In this document: in pieces, positions 26,101-36,535 of the stretch
How the letters are laid out: every line of letters starts with the position of its first letter
How positions within the stretch are numbered: the first letter of the stretch is position 1
DNA from: Megamerina dolium
Taxonomy: Eukaryota; Arthropoda; Insecta; Diptera; Megamerinidae
Length of the DNA: 64,000 nucleotides
NCBI GenBank assembly: GCA_963854835.1
Contig: OY978525.1
Coordinates: 95,880,136-95,944,135, forward strand
Direction: 5' to 3'
Position numbers and translations under genes: made by a program
The notes under the pieces: model-generated
Told to the model about the DNA's origin: nothing
Seen by the model: the letters and a program-made list of their open reading frames with translations, nothing else
Database searches by the model: none

Positions 26101-27565
26101 ATGGACGGACCTATGATCGACGCTCGGCATCGCCGTTTCCTGATCGTGCGCGTTCTCCAGCTCCCGGACCTCCACCAAACCCCCTTTCGGCGATTCGTGC
26201 ACCACGGATGAAGGACACTGAGGTGGCACCATTGTCACCACGCGTGCTCCAAGCGGGATCCATCACAACGGGACAGAGCTACTTGGGAGCCCAACAAGCT
26301 CAACAGCAAGGTCAGCTGGTGTCGCACTTTGAAACAAGTTGCCAAGCAGGCAATCAAATGTATACCGAAGTACCGGAAACATTTGAGGAGCGTAAAATTG
26401 GTGATCTCACCATACAAAAACGTGAAAAACAATCCCATTTGGAGGAACAGAAACAATCACAAATTCAAAGCCAAACCACAACGAAAATTGGCAATACGCA
26501 AATCGAACGTCGTCGCAAAGTAACTGAAGAATTTGAACATACACAAAGTGCCAAGACAATTGAAATTCGTACCGGCTCCCAATCGACAAGTGAGCAACGT
26601 CAGACTTATGGTAAAACCGGATTTGTTGCTAATCAGGCACGTCGTCTTTCGGGATTGGAGCAGGAAATCACAAATCTTACCTCGCAATCGCAGGCGATAA
26701 GTGCACGAGCTGCCAATCTAATGGACACAACATTTCCACAATTGCACTCGCCGGAGCCAATCTCAAAATTCCCTACCAAACCACTTTTACCTCCACACGA
26801 TGAACCTACGTCCGCGAACTATATACTTTCTGCGCCCGCTGATAATAAAATGGTTGGTCCGCCTCCTGGCTTTAGGCAATCTCAACAGCAGCAACCACAA
26901 GAACAATCGCAACAGCTCAAATATTCGGCTGTATATGGAGCATCATTGGCTTCATCGTCGGGCTCAGTATTGCAGCAGCAACATCAATTACAACAACAAC
27001 AGCAACAACAGAAATCATTAAGTGCATTCTCAAGCACCACTACTACTAGTACATCATCCGCATTATCTTCATCAATGCAAGCTAACACAGTTAGCTGCAG
27101 TCTAACCAAAGCTTCTGCTACTAATAATCAAACAGCTTGCTCGACAAATGCCACTGCCGCCAGTGGCATTTGTCCAGTTACGGGTACGTTTTGTCGTCCC
27201 GGTCACACTTGCTGCAAGCAGCAGCAATTAACTGACACAACGGCTGGTGCTGCTGCCGCTGTCGCTACTGCAAGCTATAATAATTTTAGTAATAACGCAT
27301 ATCGGCCGAATGCTTCTACAGGTCCTACTGGTTTCAAACCACAACCGCCGCCGCCGCAAGCTTCTGCCGCTGCTGCACCATCTGCATTGCTATCTTCAGC
27401 TACCAGTGATAATACTAATGTTGATGGTGGTTCTTCAGGTGCCGGTGGAAAGGGAGGCGCCTTTGGAGCTACCTCTATACCGAAGCGCGGTCGTGGCATC
27501 ATGAACAAGGCCGTTGGACCCGGTGCACGTGTACCACTCTGCAATGGCTGCAATACCCAAATCAG
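23122..27565 (+). CDS. Zasp52: Zasp52 giant alternative exon, ending with first Cys pair of LIM2
   Basis: A 4.44-kb exon of about 1480 codons. The start fits phase 1 at an acceptor TAACAG (23116-23121): the G from exon 10290-10461 plus AA makes Glu, giving EFTDSLQTQEQEMCYSEALP. It continues with AGAYFFEVDHEVED and ARTHFAWPPPKDEEH, which resemble fly Zasp52. The protein is largely disordered and rich in Q, S, T and P. Notable parts are a Cys cluster (CPCPKPCDCQCQ, residues about 375-386), four TAPERPF-like repeats (about 358-542), a charged helical stretch (EERKIGDLTIQKREKQ, about 1087) and a second Cys cluster (CPVTGTFCRPGHTCCKQ, about 1345-1361). It ends at VPLCNGCNTQIR, the start of LIM2. 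The donor GTAGAA at 27566 leaves two bases (AG), which 29094 completes. A continuous frame of this length with no stop is strong evidence of coding. Confidence 0.93.
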
Positions 27566-27831
27566 GTAGAACGATGAACTCTTTTGCCCCAAATGCATAT
27601 TTTTCTTCGTTGTTCGTCTTGTGTTGAATTCCCTCAAACTATGTACAAAACCATGTACTATAAACCACTAATGAATGAATTTGTTTTATTTTACTATGAT
27701 ACCACAAACTAATTGCTCAATTACAATATGTGCCTTACCGATTGCATGCTTACATATTTGTTTGTACAATATTAACCATAACCCATTTTGGCCTCTGTGC
27801 AATTTCTGTGTTTTGTCGTTTTCCATTTCAG
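27566..27831 (+). other. Short intron between the two alternative LIM2 exons
   Basis: A 266-bp stretch that ends in TTTGTCGTTTTCCATTTCAG, a strong acceptor for the exon at 27832. It is never removed as an intron in a productive mRNA, because joining 27565 to 27832 breaks the frame. It is removed only as part of a longer intron. Confidence 0.7.
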
Positions 27832-28954
27832 AGCATTTAACTAAGCCTTGCTATAATAACAATAATAACAATAATAACATGAATGCCATGAATGCCACAC
27901 TACCACGCCATCACACAACACACGCTGTTAATGCTTCTAATCCGGAATGTAATATTCCCACTTACCATCCTCCGGCTGACTTGCGACAACACGAATCGAC
28001 AGCAACCATGGAGCCAACGCAGATGTTGACCGAATCGATTAGTAAAATTAATATGGGCGATAAAATGAATAATTTTATGGCTGAAGCGGGTAAAATTATT
28101 TCCAACATGTTGGAGGCACGTTTAGCCGCCACCACAGCAAACAATAATGGCCAATCGCAGTCACTGTCGTCGAATAGTGGTGGCAGCTCGTTGAGTTTGC
28201 GCAGCAATAGCAGCTCAAATCTAACTAAAAGTCCGATGGTAATGCGTAAACGTTTGGAATTGGATGATTTCAAAAATTTGGATCCTACCGAACCGGTATC
28301 ACTGAAGCCAGTTATTGCGATACAGCAAACGCAGCAGCAACCATTTCAGCCTGCAGTGGGAACGGGACAAAAGGCACAGCCACAAATTCCCAAACCACCC
28401 GCAATGCCACCATCGTCCGTAGATATGCCTGTCCATCATCCAATGGGCAAAGTTCTCGATATATGTGATAGTAAACGTCAGGTGATAAATAGTGCCGCTA
28501 AGCCATCAGGTGCTTTGGTGAACGCCATTAAGAATCAAACTGTACAAGGACAGCAGCAGCCAATGGCAATTGCTGAAATAGCACAACCACCACCACCATC
28601 ATTACCACCAGTAGTAAATCCTCTGGCAAAGCAAGCTCAAGAAGAAGTTTTGCCAGCAATGGAAACGGTCGTCTACCGCCGTCCGAAAGATTCCAATGAA
28701 AAACGTGCCAATCGTGGTGGTGCCGCTGGAGGTGAACTATCGACACATGCCAGCGATCGTCGTTCTTACATTGAGCCAAGTTCACAAAATGATAGCGCAA
28801 AAGATGGTCCAGCCTTTAGTATTAGTGTTAGGGCTTTGGGTTCCAAGGACAATCCCAATGAACCAATGTCGGCAGAAAATGAACAAGTTGTAAGTCAGCT
28901 GCTCAAGGATGGTAAGCGTCCAATATGCTGTCAGTGCAATAATGAGATAACAAA
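27832..28954 (+). CDS. Zasp52: Zasp52 second alternative exon with its own first Cys pair of LIM2
   Basis: An exon of about 374 codons. The acceptor is TTCCATTTCAG. The first two bases (AG) complete a Glu codon from a phase-1 donor such as 10461 or 11521, giving EHLTKPC, then a poly-Asn run and ATLPRHH. Conserved-looking islands are ESISKINMGDKMNNFMAEAG followed by KIISNMLEARL (likely helical), KRLELDDFKNLDPTEPVSLK and FSISVRALGSKDNPNEP. It ends at NEQVVSQLLKDGKRPICCQC, then NNEITK. The donor GTAAGT starts at 28955 after AA, and the G at 29094 completes Lys, giving ITK-GPFITALG. It therefore replaces the end of the giant exon and supplies CCQC in place of CNGC as the first zinc pair of LIM2. 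Confidence 0.9.
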
Positions 28955-29093
28955 GTAAGTACTCTGTTTTCCCTGTGTTGCTATTCTCGTGCGCATAATA
29001 TATATTTTTGATTGAATATTTTGTAATATTTTGTCAAACTAATATGTATTTACTTTAATTCCACCCACACACACACACACACGCTATACATAG
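28955..29093 (+). other. Intron before LIM2 core exon, with CA microsatellite
   Basis: A 139-bp intron. A (CA)n run lies at about 29064-29081, and the acceptor is ATACATAG at 29086-29093. Confidence 0.75.
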
Positions 29094-29277
29094 GGGTCCA
29101 TTTATTACCGCTTTGGGACGTATCTGGTGTCCTGATCACTTCATTTGTGTGAATGGCAATTGCCGTCGTCCATTGCAGGATATCGGTTTCGTTGAGGAGA
29201 AGGGTGATCTGTACTGTGAGTACTGTTTCGAAAAATACTTGGCACCAACGTGCAGCAAATGCGGTGGCAAAATTAAG
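29094..29277 (+). CDS. Zasp52: Zasp52 exon: LIM2 core and start of LIM3
   Basis: Its first base completes the codon left by either alternative exon. The frame then reads GPFITALGRIWCPDHFIC, VNGNCRRPLQDIGFVEE and KGDLYCEYCFEKYLAPTC, then SKCGGKIK. It finishes LIM2 and starts LIM3 (CSKC). Within LIM2 the second Cys pair is C-x4-C (CVNGNC) instead of the usual C-x2-C, as I recall for fly Zasp52. Sequence identity to fly Zasp52 is very high by eye. The donor GTAAGT starts at 29278 on a codon boundary. Confidence 0.96.
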
Positions 29278-29350
29278 GTAAGTCAATGTGAAAACTGTAA
29301 GTCTTCCCAACTAAACCAGAATAAATCGTCTCATTTATATTTCGTCATAG

Positions 29351-29590
29351 GGAGATTGCTTGAATGCCATTGGCAGGCATTTCCATCCGGAATGTTTCAC
29401 TTGTGGCCATTGCGGTCGTGTATTTGGCAATACACCATTCTTTTTGGAAGATGGCAAGGCCTATTGTGAAGCCGATTGGAATGAATTGTTTACAACAAAA
29501 TGCTTTGCATGCGGTTTCCCAGTCGAAGCTGGTGATAGATGGGTCGAGGCATTGAATCATAATTATCATAGCCAATGTTTCAATTGCACT
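29351..29590 (+). CDS. Zasp52: Zasp52 exon: LIM3 and most of LIM4
   Basis: An 80-codon exon in phase 0. It reads GDCLNAIGRHFHPECFTC, GHCGRVFGNTPFFLEDGKAY and CEADWNELFTTKCFACGFPV, then EAGDRWVEALNHNYHSQCFN and CT. It completes LIM3 (H-x2-C, C-x2-C, C-x2-D) and carries the first zinc site of LIM4 (CFAC, HSQC). Acceptor TCATAG ends at 29350 and donor GTAAGT starts at 29591. These C-terminal LIM domains mediate protein contacts at Z-discs and muscle attachment sites in flies. Confidence 0.96.
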
Positions 29591-29662
29591 GTAAGTTGAC
29601 AACAGCAGCAGCAGAAGGAGAAGAAAATTGAAAACTAACACTCTCTCTTGCGATTTTTCTAG

Positions 29663-29740
29663 TTCTGCAAACAAAATCTTGAGGGTCAAAGCTTCTATAA
29701 CAAGGGTGGACGTCCCTTCTGCAAGAATCATGCGCGCTAA
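29663..29740 (+). CDS. Zasp52: Zasp52 last coding exon: end of LIM4 and stop
   Basis: Acceptor CGATTTTTCTAG ends at 29662. The frame reads FCKQNLEGQSFYNKGGRPFC and KNHAR, then TAA at 29738-29740. This supplies the last Cys pair and the final C-x2-H of LIM4, and the protein ends directly after the domain, as in fly Zasp52. Confidence 0.96.
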   Translation, partial: FCKQNLEGQSFYNKGGRPFCKNHAR

Positions 29741-29816
29741 GACGAACGAATCGATGATTGTTTCAAACACATCAGGGATCACACTCACACAAAACTACAC
29801 AAACACATCGCATAAT

Positions 29817-29819
29817 AAA

Positions 29820-29856
<37 letters not shown>
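29817..29856 (+). repeat. (AAT)n microsatellite in the Zasp52 3' UTR
   Basis: About 12 consecutive AAT/ATA units, visible directly. Confidence 0.9.
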
Positions 29857-29857
<1 letters not shown>

Positions 29858-30834
29858 TATTAATATTGATTATAATTTAAATTCATAAATGCAAATATTA
29901 ATAACAACAATAATAATAATTCTAATAATAATAGTAACAAAAACTCAACTACATGGAAATTGCAGAATAATACAGAAGAAGGCGTGCTTCTTAATTATGA
30001 TTATGTTATTAGCCTATTTATCTGATCATGATTATTGAATATTCTATTAACACTTATATCTAATATTAATTAATTAAATAATTGATTCATTAATCATTTA
30101 TATACATATTTAACTATTATTATTTTATGTTGTTTGTCCCTTTTATGTTTGTTCGATTTTCAAATTTAATTTGATTTGATTTAATATGAAAGAGCTACAC
30201 GAAATTATAACACACACGAAATCGAAATATCTTAAAAAGATGAACAATGAGTTAATCAAATAATAGCAAAGCGATCATATACATACAACTAACAGCAAAA
30301 ATAAAGAGATCATATAAACTATTATCTATTTTTATAAGAAACCTATATGCTAGATGCTGACGATGTATTTTTTCACGCCCTCTTCTCCTCTGGAAAAAAG
30401 AAAATATATATATATTTACTAATAAAACCATGCGCGAAATGATTTCATGATTAATTCATCATCCTTGGCATCTTGTGTAAAATTTTACTTTTTTATAATT
30501 ATAAGTACGTTCCTACTATATATTCTATATATGAATATCGTGAAAATCGTCAGTGTATGTATATGTATTATTGTTATTGAAAAAAAAAAATTGTAAAAAT
30601 CCAAAATCATCTTGTTATTGTGACCTTGAACATAAAGAAACTTAATTACCCCCTCTGGCTTTAATTGCAATAATAAAAATCTGTATGTGTAAATCTCAAT
30701 GAATTTAAGAAAATAATATTTTTCGCTTGTTTTTCATTGGTTTTGTTTATTTAGAAATTGTAAATTGTAATATGTAATTGTAAGTTTTATTCTATTTTAT
30801 TTTTTTGCTCTGCTAATACACATCTAATGTGAAC

Positions 30835-30840
30835 AATAAA
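30835..30840 (+). terminator. Candidate polyadenylation signal of Zasp52
   Basis: A canonical AATAAA about 1.1 kb after the stop codon, with a T/G-rich stretch downstream. Confidence 0.45.
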
Positions 30841-30860
30841 GTGATTTGAAATCTGTTTCG

Positions 30861-31565
30861 CGTTCAAAATATATTCTTGTTCTTAATTTGACGAGAGAGA
30901 GTGAGGTATTTAGGACAATAAGTAAATTTGTATGTAAGTAGTATTACTGAAGTATTAAAATAGAAAACAATTCAGCTTAGCATTCTGCATGAAACTATGT
31001 ACTCGTATATATCGTTCGTTAGTATCATTAATCGTATAGTGGATCATTTTCTTATAATGGACTCAGTAACTCAAAGTTGTACTGCATTTATTCGTAAATT
31101 TTGTTCATTCTGAAAATGAAGCCATTAAAAATTCTTGATTTGCGTTCGAAGTGATTTAATTAGTTTGTAAACAACAATCCTACAGCAGATTAATATTTCA
31201 AAAAGTTTTTAATGCAATTCACATCGTAATTCTGATCAAATTAAAAGAAAATGTCAAGGTAAGCTCTAGACAGAAAATTATTCCTTATTTGGTTATTTCG
31301 TCCTAAAAGAATTGGAAACATATCTCATTGGCAGACGTGTGAGCACCCACTGCATAGAGTAAATAAAATGCTTTTCTATCAAAAGTGCCCGAAATCAGTT
31401 GCAATGCTTGCTACAGTAGCAATTTGTAAAAAAAAAGAGGGTTTCAAAGGATGTTCAAATAATAGATTGATGAGTTCATTATCTAATCATGTTTTTTTTT
31501 GTTATTATTTTACCCATTTTGAAAACATATAAATAACAACTTACTTTTTATTATAATTTGTATCA
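30861..31565. other. Intergenic sequence between Zasp52 and the first downstream transposon
   Basis: AT-rich, with no open frame or repeat I can name. Confidence 0.5.
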
Positions 31566-31567
31566 TA

Positions 31568-32828
31568 CGAGGACGGTCCCAGAGCTGCCCGACCTAACAA
31601 AGAAAACACAACAAATCTGGGAACAATTTTCTTTATTTCTCAACATTATCTCCTTTTAGCTCTATACATTTTTCTCAGCGATATTCTATAGCTTCGATAC
31701 CCTGTTTATAGTATGAGCTATCTAGCTCATTAAAATAGCCATCTACCGCAGACTCCACCTCTTCATTGTTTGCAAATCTTCTACCACCAAGCCATTTTTT
31801 CAAATTTGGAAATAGAAAATAATCCGAAGGAGCTAAATCTGACGGATAAGGTGCGTACTAAAACAATTCAAGCTTAACTCATTGGTTTTGGCCATATTGT
31901 CTTGATGAAACAACACTTTCTTTTTCGCCAAAAGCGGCCATTTATCTTTAATTTTATCACTTAAACGCTGCAACAAATTAGCATAATACTCGCCGTTGAT
32001 TGTTTTTCCTTTTTGAAGATAATCAATAAAAATTATCCCACGTGCATACCGAAAAACAGACGCCATAACCTTGCCTACTGATGCAACTGCCGTCGACTTC
32101 TTTGGACACGATTTTCCCCTTTCAGTCAACTATTTTGACTTCTCCTTTGTCTCATGTGTAAAGTGGTGGACCCATGTTTCATCCATGTTTACGAATCGAC
32201 GCAAAAACTCGACTTTATTACTGTGAAACATCGCCAAACATTTTATAGAAACATCTTCACAACGTTGCTTTTGTTCTATGGTGAGCAAACGCGGCACCCA
32301 TCTTGCACACAACTTTTTCATCTCCAAATTGTCGGTCAATATACGATGTATAGCACTTTTTGAAATGCCACTTTTTCACCTAGCTCACGCACCTTCAGCC
32401 GGCGATCATCCAATACCATTTTGTGGATTTTCTTAATCGTTTCTGGCGTGGCCACCTCAATTGGTCGACCGCTACGGTATTCGTCTTGGAAGCTCGTACA
32501 ACCTCGTTTAAACTCTGCCACCCAATATTTGTTGGTCGTAAACGAAGGAGCAGACTCCCCCAGATTAGAATCTAGTTCGGCTTTAATATTCGTTGGACTG
32601 AGACCTTTCAAATGAAAGTATTGAATTACATAACGGTGATCAATTTTTTCCATGTTTACAAATTCACTGAGGTCGTTAAATTTCGATGGCTGCAAAAAAA
32701 TACTAAGCAACGTGGAGCCTTGAAACTTAAAACATATGTTTCATAAGGTTGCCACTTTTCACCAAACTTTTTTTCAAACTACTGCCGGCATCTATATGTC
32801 AGATAGGGTAGTTCTGGGACAGTCCTCG
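31568..32828 (-). mobile_element. Near full-length but broken mariner (DD34D type)
   Basis: A 1.26-kb mariner flanked by TA (31566-31567 and 32829-32830). The ends match as inverted repeats, CGAGGACGGTCCCAGAGCT and the complement of CGAGGACTGTCCCAGAACT. The transposase on the - strand begins near MEKIDHRYVIQYFHLKGLSP. It continues through the GRPIEVATPETI linker, NMDETWVHHF (first Asp), GIIFIDYLQKGKTINGEYY, VLFHQDN (second Asp) and a region near 31830 that encodes the third Asp (PSDYFLF-like). It ends in CIELKGDN. Frames change near 32340 and 31900, and a stop lies near 32130. Several residues after HQDN are missing. It is therefore non-functional, though the order of domains is complete. It lies between Zasp52 and the convergent gene. 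Confidence 0.9.
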
Positions 32829-32830
32829 TA

Positions 32831-35829
32831 GCAATTAATATAGATTGATATTGTATTATAGAATTCAAGAACAATGCCTCTTCTGTGATCAATGAAAGCT
32901 GATAAGTTTTCTAATAGCGCTTGTGTAGTAAAATATTTTAAGATTTTCATTTGTGTGGCTTAAGCATTTTCTTGAGTATCTCGTCATTACAAGACACGTT
33001 TTATGAAAATTGTCTTCTAAGCTCTTGGTCAGCGTTATTTTCATATGGATAAGAAAAAGTTATCCCCTTATTTATGAACCAAGTAAATGATTTCACCCTA
33101 GTTAAGGTTTAAAAGAAAACATACAATTCAAAATGCAAATGAAGAAGGCATTGCTAATGGGAAAAAAAATATCAAATATTGATCTAGCCAGATTCATATT
33201 TTATACATTTAGCCATTCAAATGTGAAAAAAAATGTAAAAAAAAATTGTCGAAAGCAAAACGTAATCACGCATCAAATGCAAATGTCTCTTAATAATGTG
33301 ATTACGATACTTCCTTTCATCTCCAAAATTATCACATCTTATCTGAAAGCATAAGCGCAGCCCCTCCGGTAAACTAATCATGTGGAAATTTTTATTTAAT
33401 TCTTTACGTTTTGCTTTCAACATAATCCCTACATGCCTACATGCCTACATGCCACAACAACAACAAAAATTACATATTGTCGTCATGTTGTCCTGTTTAA
33501 TGTACCACAAATGCAATCAGGCACATTCTTTTCGGCCCAAATTTTTGCGCTTATTGTTGTCTTCGTTGTTGCTGTTGTTACTGTTTCCGGTATGACACTC
33601 AAATTGAATGTGTATGGTGGTACGTATAAAAATCGATTAACACTCTACTAAAAGAAAAAGTAAAAGAAAGTAAGTTTATATAAGGTGGTTGAATTCAAGG
33701 AGAAGGAAAAAACACGAGGTAAATGAAATAATGGCATAAATTGCTAACAAAAAAAAAAACAAAGACAAGAATAAAAAGGCAACAACCACAGTAATTACGA
33801 GCATAAGTTGAAAAATATCAAATGGCAAATGGCAACTAGGAAACAACTTTGAGTAACCAACAATTTTGGCACTGACAGAACAAAAAAAAAAAAAACCAAC
33901 AAACAATAAGCTTTGGTTAAGCATGAAATTGCTTGAAAATTGTTGTTATTATTGCTATTCAGTTTTATTTTCATTTTAGTTTGGTTGCTGTTTCAAATTC
34001 ACGTTCAGGTCGTTCGTGTGTGTATATATAGTACATACATATTTATATTCAGATACATACCTATCGCAAATACTTGCTAGCAATGCTACTAAAATGCTTA
34101 CATAATATATATAATAAAATAAAATCGTAGAGAGTAACAGAAGCAATGACAATAAAAAGTCATTTGATGACTTTGCGGTTAAAATTGAAATAATCAAAAA
34201 TCAAATTTTAAATTCATTACATGGAGCAATAATAAAGGGAGATGGATCCTTTCAGAAGGTCAGAAAAGGAAGGAAAAAAGATATGAAATTTAAATATATA
34301 TGATTTTGCTGAACACACAATGTTACAGAATTGGTGCTAAGGGAGGCTATCTAACACGATGGTTGCCAAAGGATATCCCGAATCTTTCGCAAAATTATCC
34401 CTAGTATCCGATGAAGTGCAATATCGTCCACCAAAAGTTGTCTGGCTATAATTCGTGCCTTTTTTTTCCAACTCGCTTCACCCAAACGTTACATATACAT
34501 GAAAAATATAAGTATTTGTTACCAGTTTGGCACACCGAAACATATTTAACGTAATCGCATTGACCGGCAACACTTAAATAAACGGTTCACTTTACTGTTT
34601 TGTGCACAGCAGCACGAATTCACGGGTAAGTTCGAAAAGTTTTATTCAAGAAAAAGGAATGTTTTTTATCCGATATCATCCATTTCAAACATATTCGTTC
34701 GTTGATCAAAATAATCTGATGTGCGTAGTTCTAGTTCTTTAGTATTACATTTTTGCGCTCAGATAACAAACACACATTTGAAAACAAATTTTTGGATACA
34801 AGGCAGCCGTGATGCTCCGTCGATTCTCTACTTTTTCTCTTTATTAGTACCTTTTTATATGTCAAGTTTCAATTACTTAGCTTGGTGTTTTCGCGCACAA
34901 AGTGTGAAATTATTCATAGACACCCAATATTTTACTTGAGAGATAGGGGTGTTTTTCAGACGACTGCAAACGTTTTCGAAGATTTTAATTTATTGATAAA
35001 CATAATCATATATACCAAGCTTCAGATGATTAACTCTATATTGTCATGCGAAGAGTGTAAAAATACACATACGGAATCAATGTTTAATATGGAACGTATT
35101 CGTGGTTTTGCAAAAATCAATGATGGCCGAAATCCGACCGCGGATCGAACGTGACTACTCTTGTTCATCGGACATCATATGCATTTTTATTGTGTGGCTG
35201 TGTTATATATGGAATATGAAAACAGTACTAAAGTGCTATACTGTATAATACATTCAATATAAATGTAAAACCAAATCCAACAAATAAAGTACAATCCAAT
35301 CCTATGTGACTACTCTGATACTTCGGACATCCAACTTTTTTATTGTGGAACTATGCAATGTAATGTATACTTACGCACATCTGATTACGATTAAATATCG
35401 GGTGTTGCTTCCTTTAAAATATGTAAGTAATCAGGCAAGAAGCTACAAATGACGTACATCACATTTATAACCTATTATTTATTTATTTTATTTATTTATT
35501 ATTTAATTCATCACGCTGCAAAGGCGTTCTGTTTTCAAATTTGTCCTTTAATTCACCAACAATATACATCTGTGTAATCCTTTAATAGCTTGAAGTGTTC
35601 ATAGATATAAGAAAGAAGAGATAGAGTGTAACAGCAACTGCGTTTCTCCATTAAGAATATATTTCGTCTTTCAAAAAATACACCAGCATGTGATTTACAC
35701 CTGGAAATGGGCCGGTAATCAGGACTTCGACTACTTGACAAAAAAGCAATAAAAAATTAATCAGTCAATGAAGCAAGCATAAAAAAAATATAAATAAAAG
35801 TATAAATAAGTTCGTGCGGATTTGATAAC
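32831..35829. other. Intergenic sequence, AT-rich
   Basis: No gene accepted. I note a triplicated CTACATGC near 33431-33450 and a diverged direct repeat of about 50 bp (35151 and 35306, both starting GTGACTACTC). There are TTTA repeats at about 35465-35505. Short open frames here have no recognisable homology. Confidence 0.45.
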
Positions 35830-36535
35830 AGACGTCGCTACTACACCGTCATTTTGAAGTGTCATCATTAGGCTTTCTTTTTCAGTATTTGTCATTTCGC
35901 TGAAGTGTAAACAACATAGTTTCTGTGCTCCGAAAATGTTAAACTTTTGTACCGAATAATGTATTTTTGCGGAGAGTTTTACTTCATTACTTCAATATGA
36001 AGTAAAAAAAAAGCCTGCCGAAAGTCATCGTATTTTAGTGGTGACCATGCCTTAGCTGAACGAATGTATCAGAAGTGGTTTACACGATTTAAAAGTGGCA
36101 AATATTGATTTGGAAGGCGAAGAACACCTCGGACCACAACGAAAGTTTAAGGATGAAGAATTAGAGGATGAATTCGCAAAAATACTTGGAGTTACTCAGC
36201 CAACCATTTGCCATTGTTTAAACGCAATGGGAATGATCCCAAAGGTAGGAAATTGAGCGCCGTATGAACTGAAGCCAAGAGACGTCGAATGCTGTTTTTT
36301 CACGTGTGAACAACTGCTCCAACGACAAAAAGAAAAAAGTTTTTACATCGAATTGTAACTGGCGATGAAAAGTGGGGCCACTGCAATTATCCAAAATGTC
36401 GGGTAACATATGGTCGACTTCTTCCGAAGCGAAATCCGTATGCTGCAAAAAAGATGGGAAAAATAGTGGCTAGCAACGGACAATGCTTTGAACATTAAAC
36501 GTGTTAACAATTTTCACAATAAAATTTAAATTTTC
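35830..36535 (+). mobile_element. Internally deleted mariner fragment
   Basis: Degraded mariner transposase on the + strand: KKKPAESHRI, ALAERMYQKWFTRFKSGNID, LGVTQPTICHCLNAMGMIPK, APYELKPRDVE, FFTCEQLLQRQK, then GDEKWGHCNYPK around the first catalytic Asp. After AAKKMGKIVASNGQCFEH the frame ends. The jump from the GDEKW region to the C-terminal VASNGQ(Y)FE signature shows that the middle of the gene, with the second and third Asp, has been deleted. Several frameshifts are present. I did not identify its inverted repeats, so the boundaries are approximate. Confidence 0.75.

Larger units (their letters stand above)
29741..30860 (+). other. Probable Zasp52 3' untranslated region
   Basis: AT-rich sequence after the stop, with several polyadenylation-type hexamers: AATAAA at 30421-30426 and 30835-30840. 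The latter is followed by GTGATTTG and a TG/T-rich stretch (about 30860-30880), so I place the main end near 30860. The choice is inference. Confidence 0.5.

Noticed and set aside
34220..34640. Faint coding-like words near 34320-34450
   Set aside because: No consistent frame or family signature could be followed.
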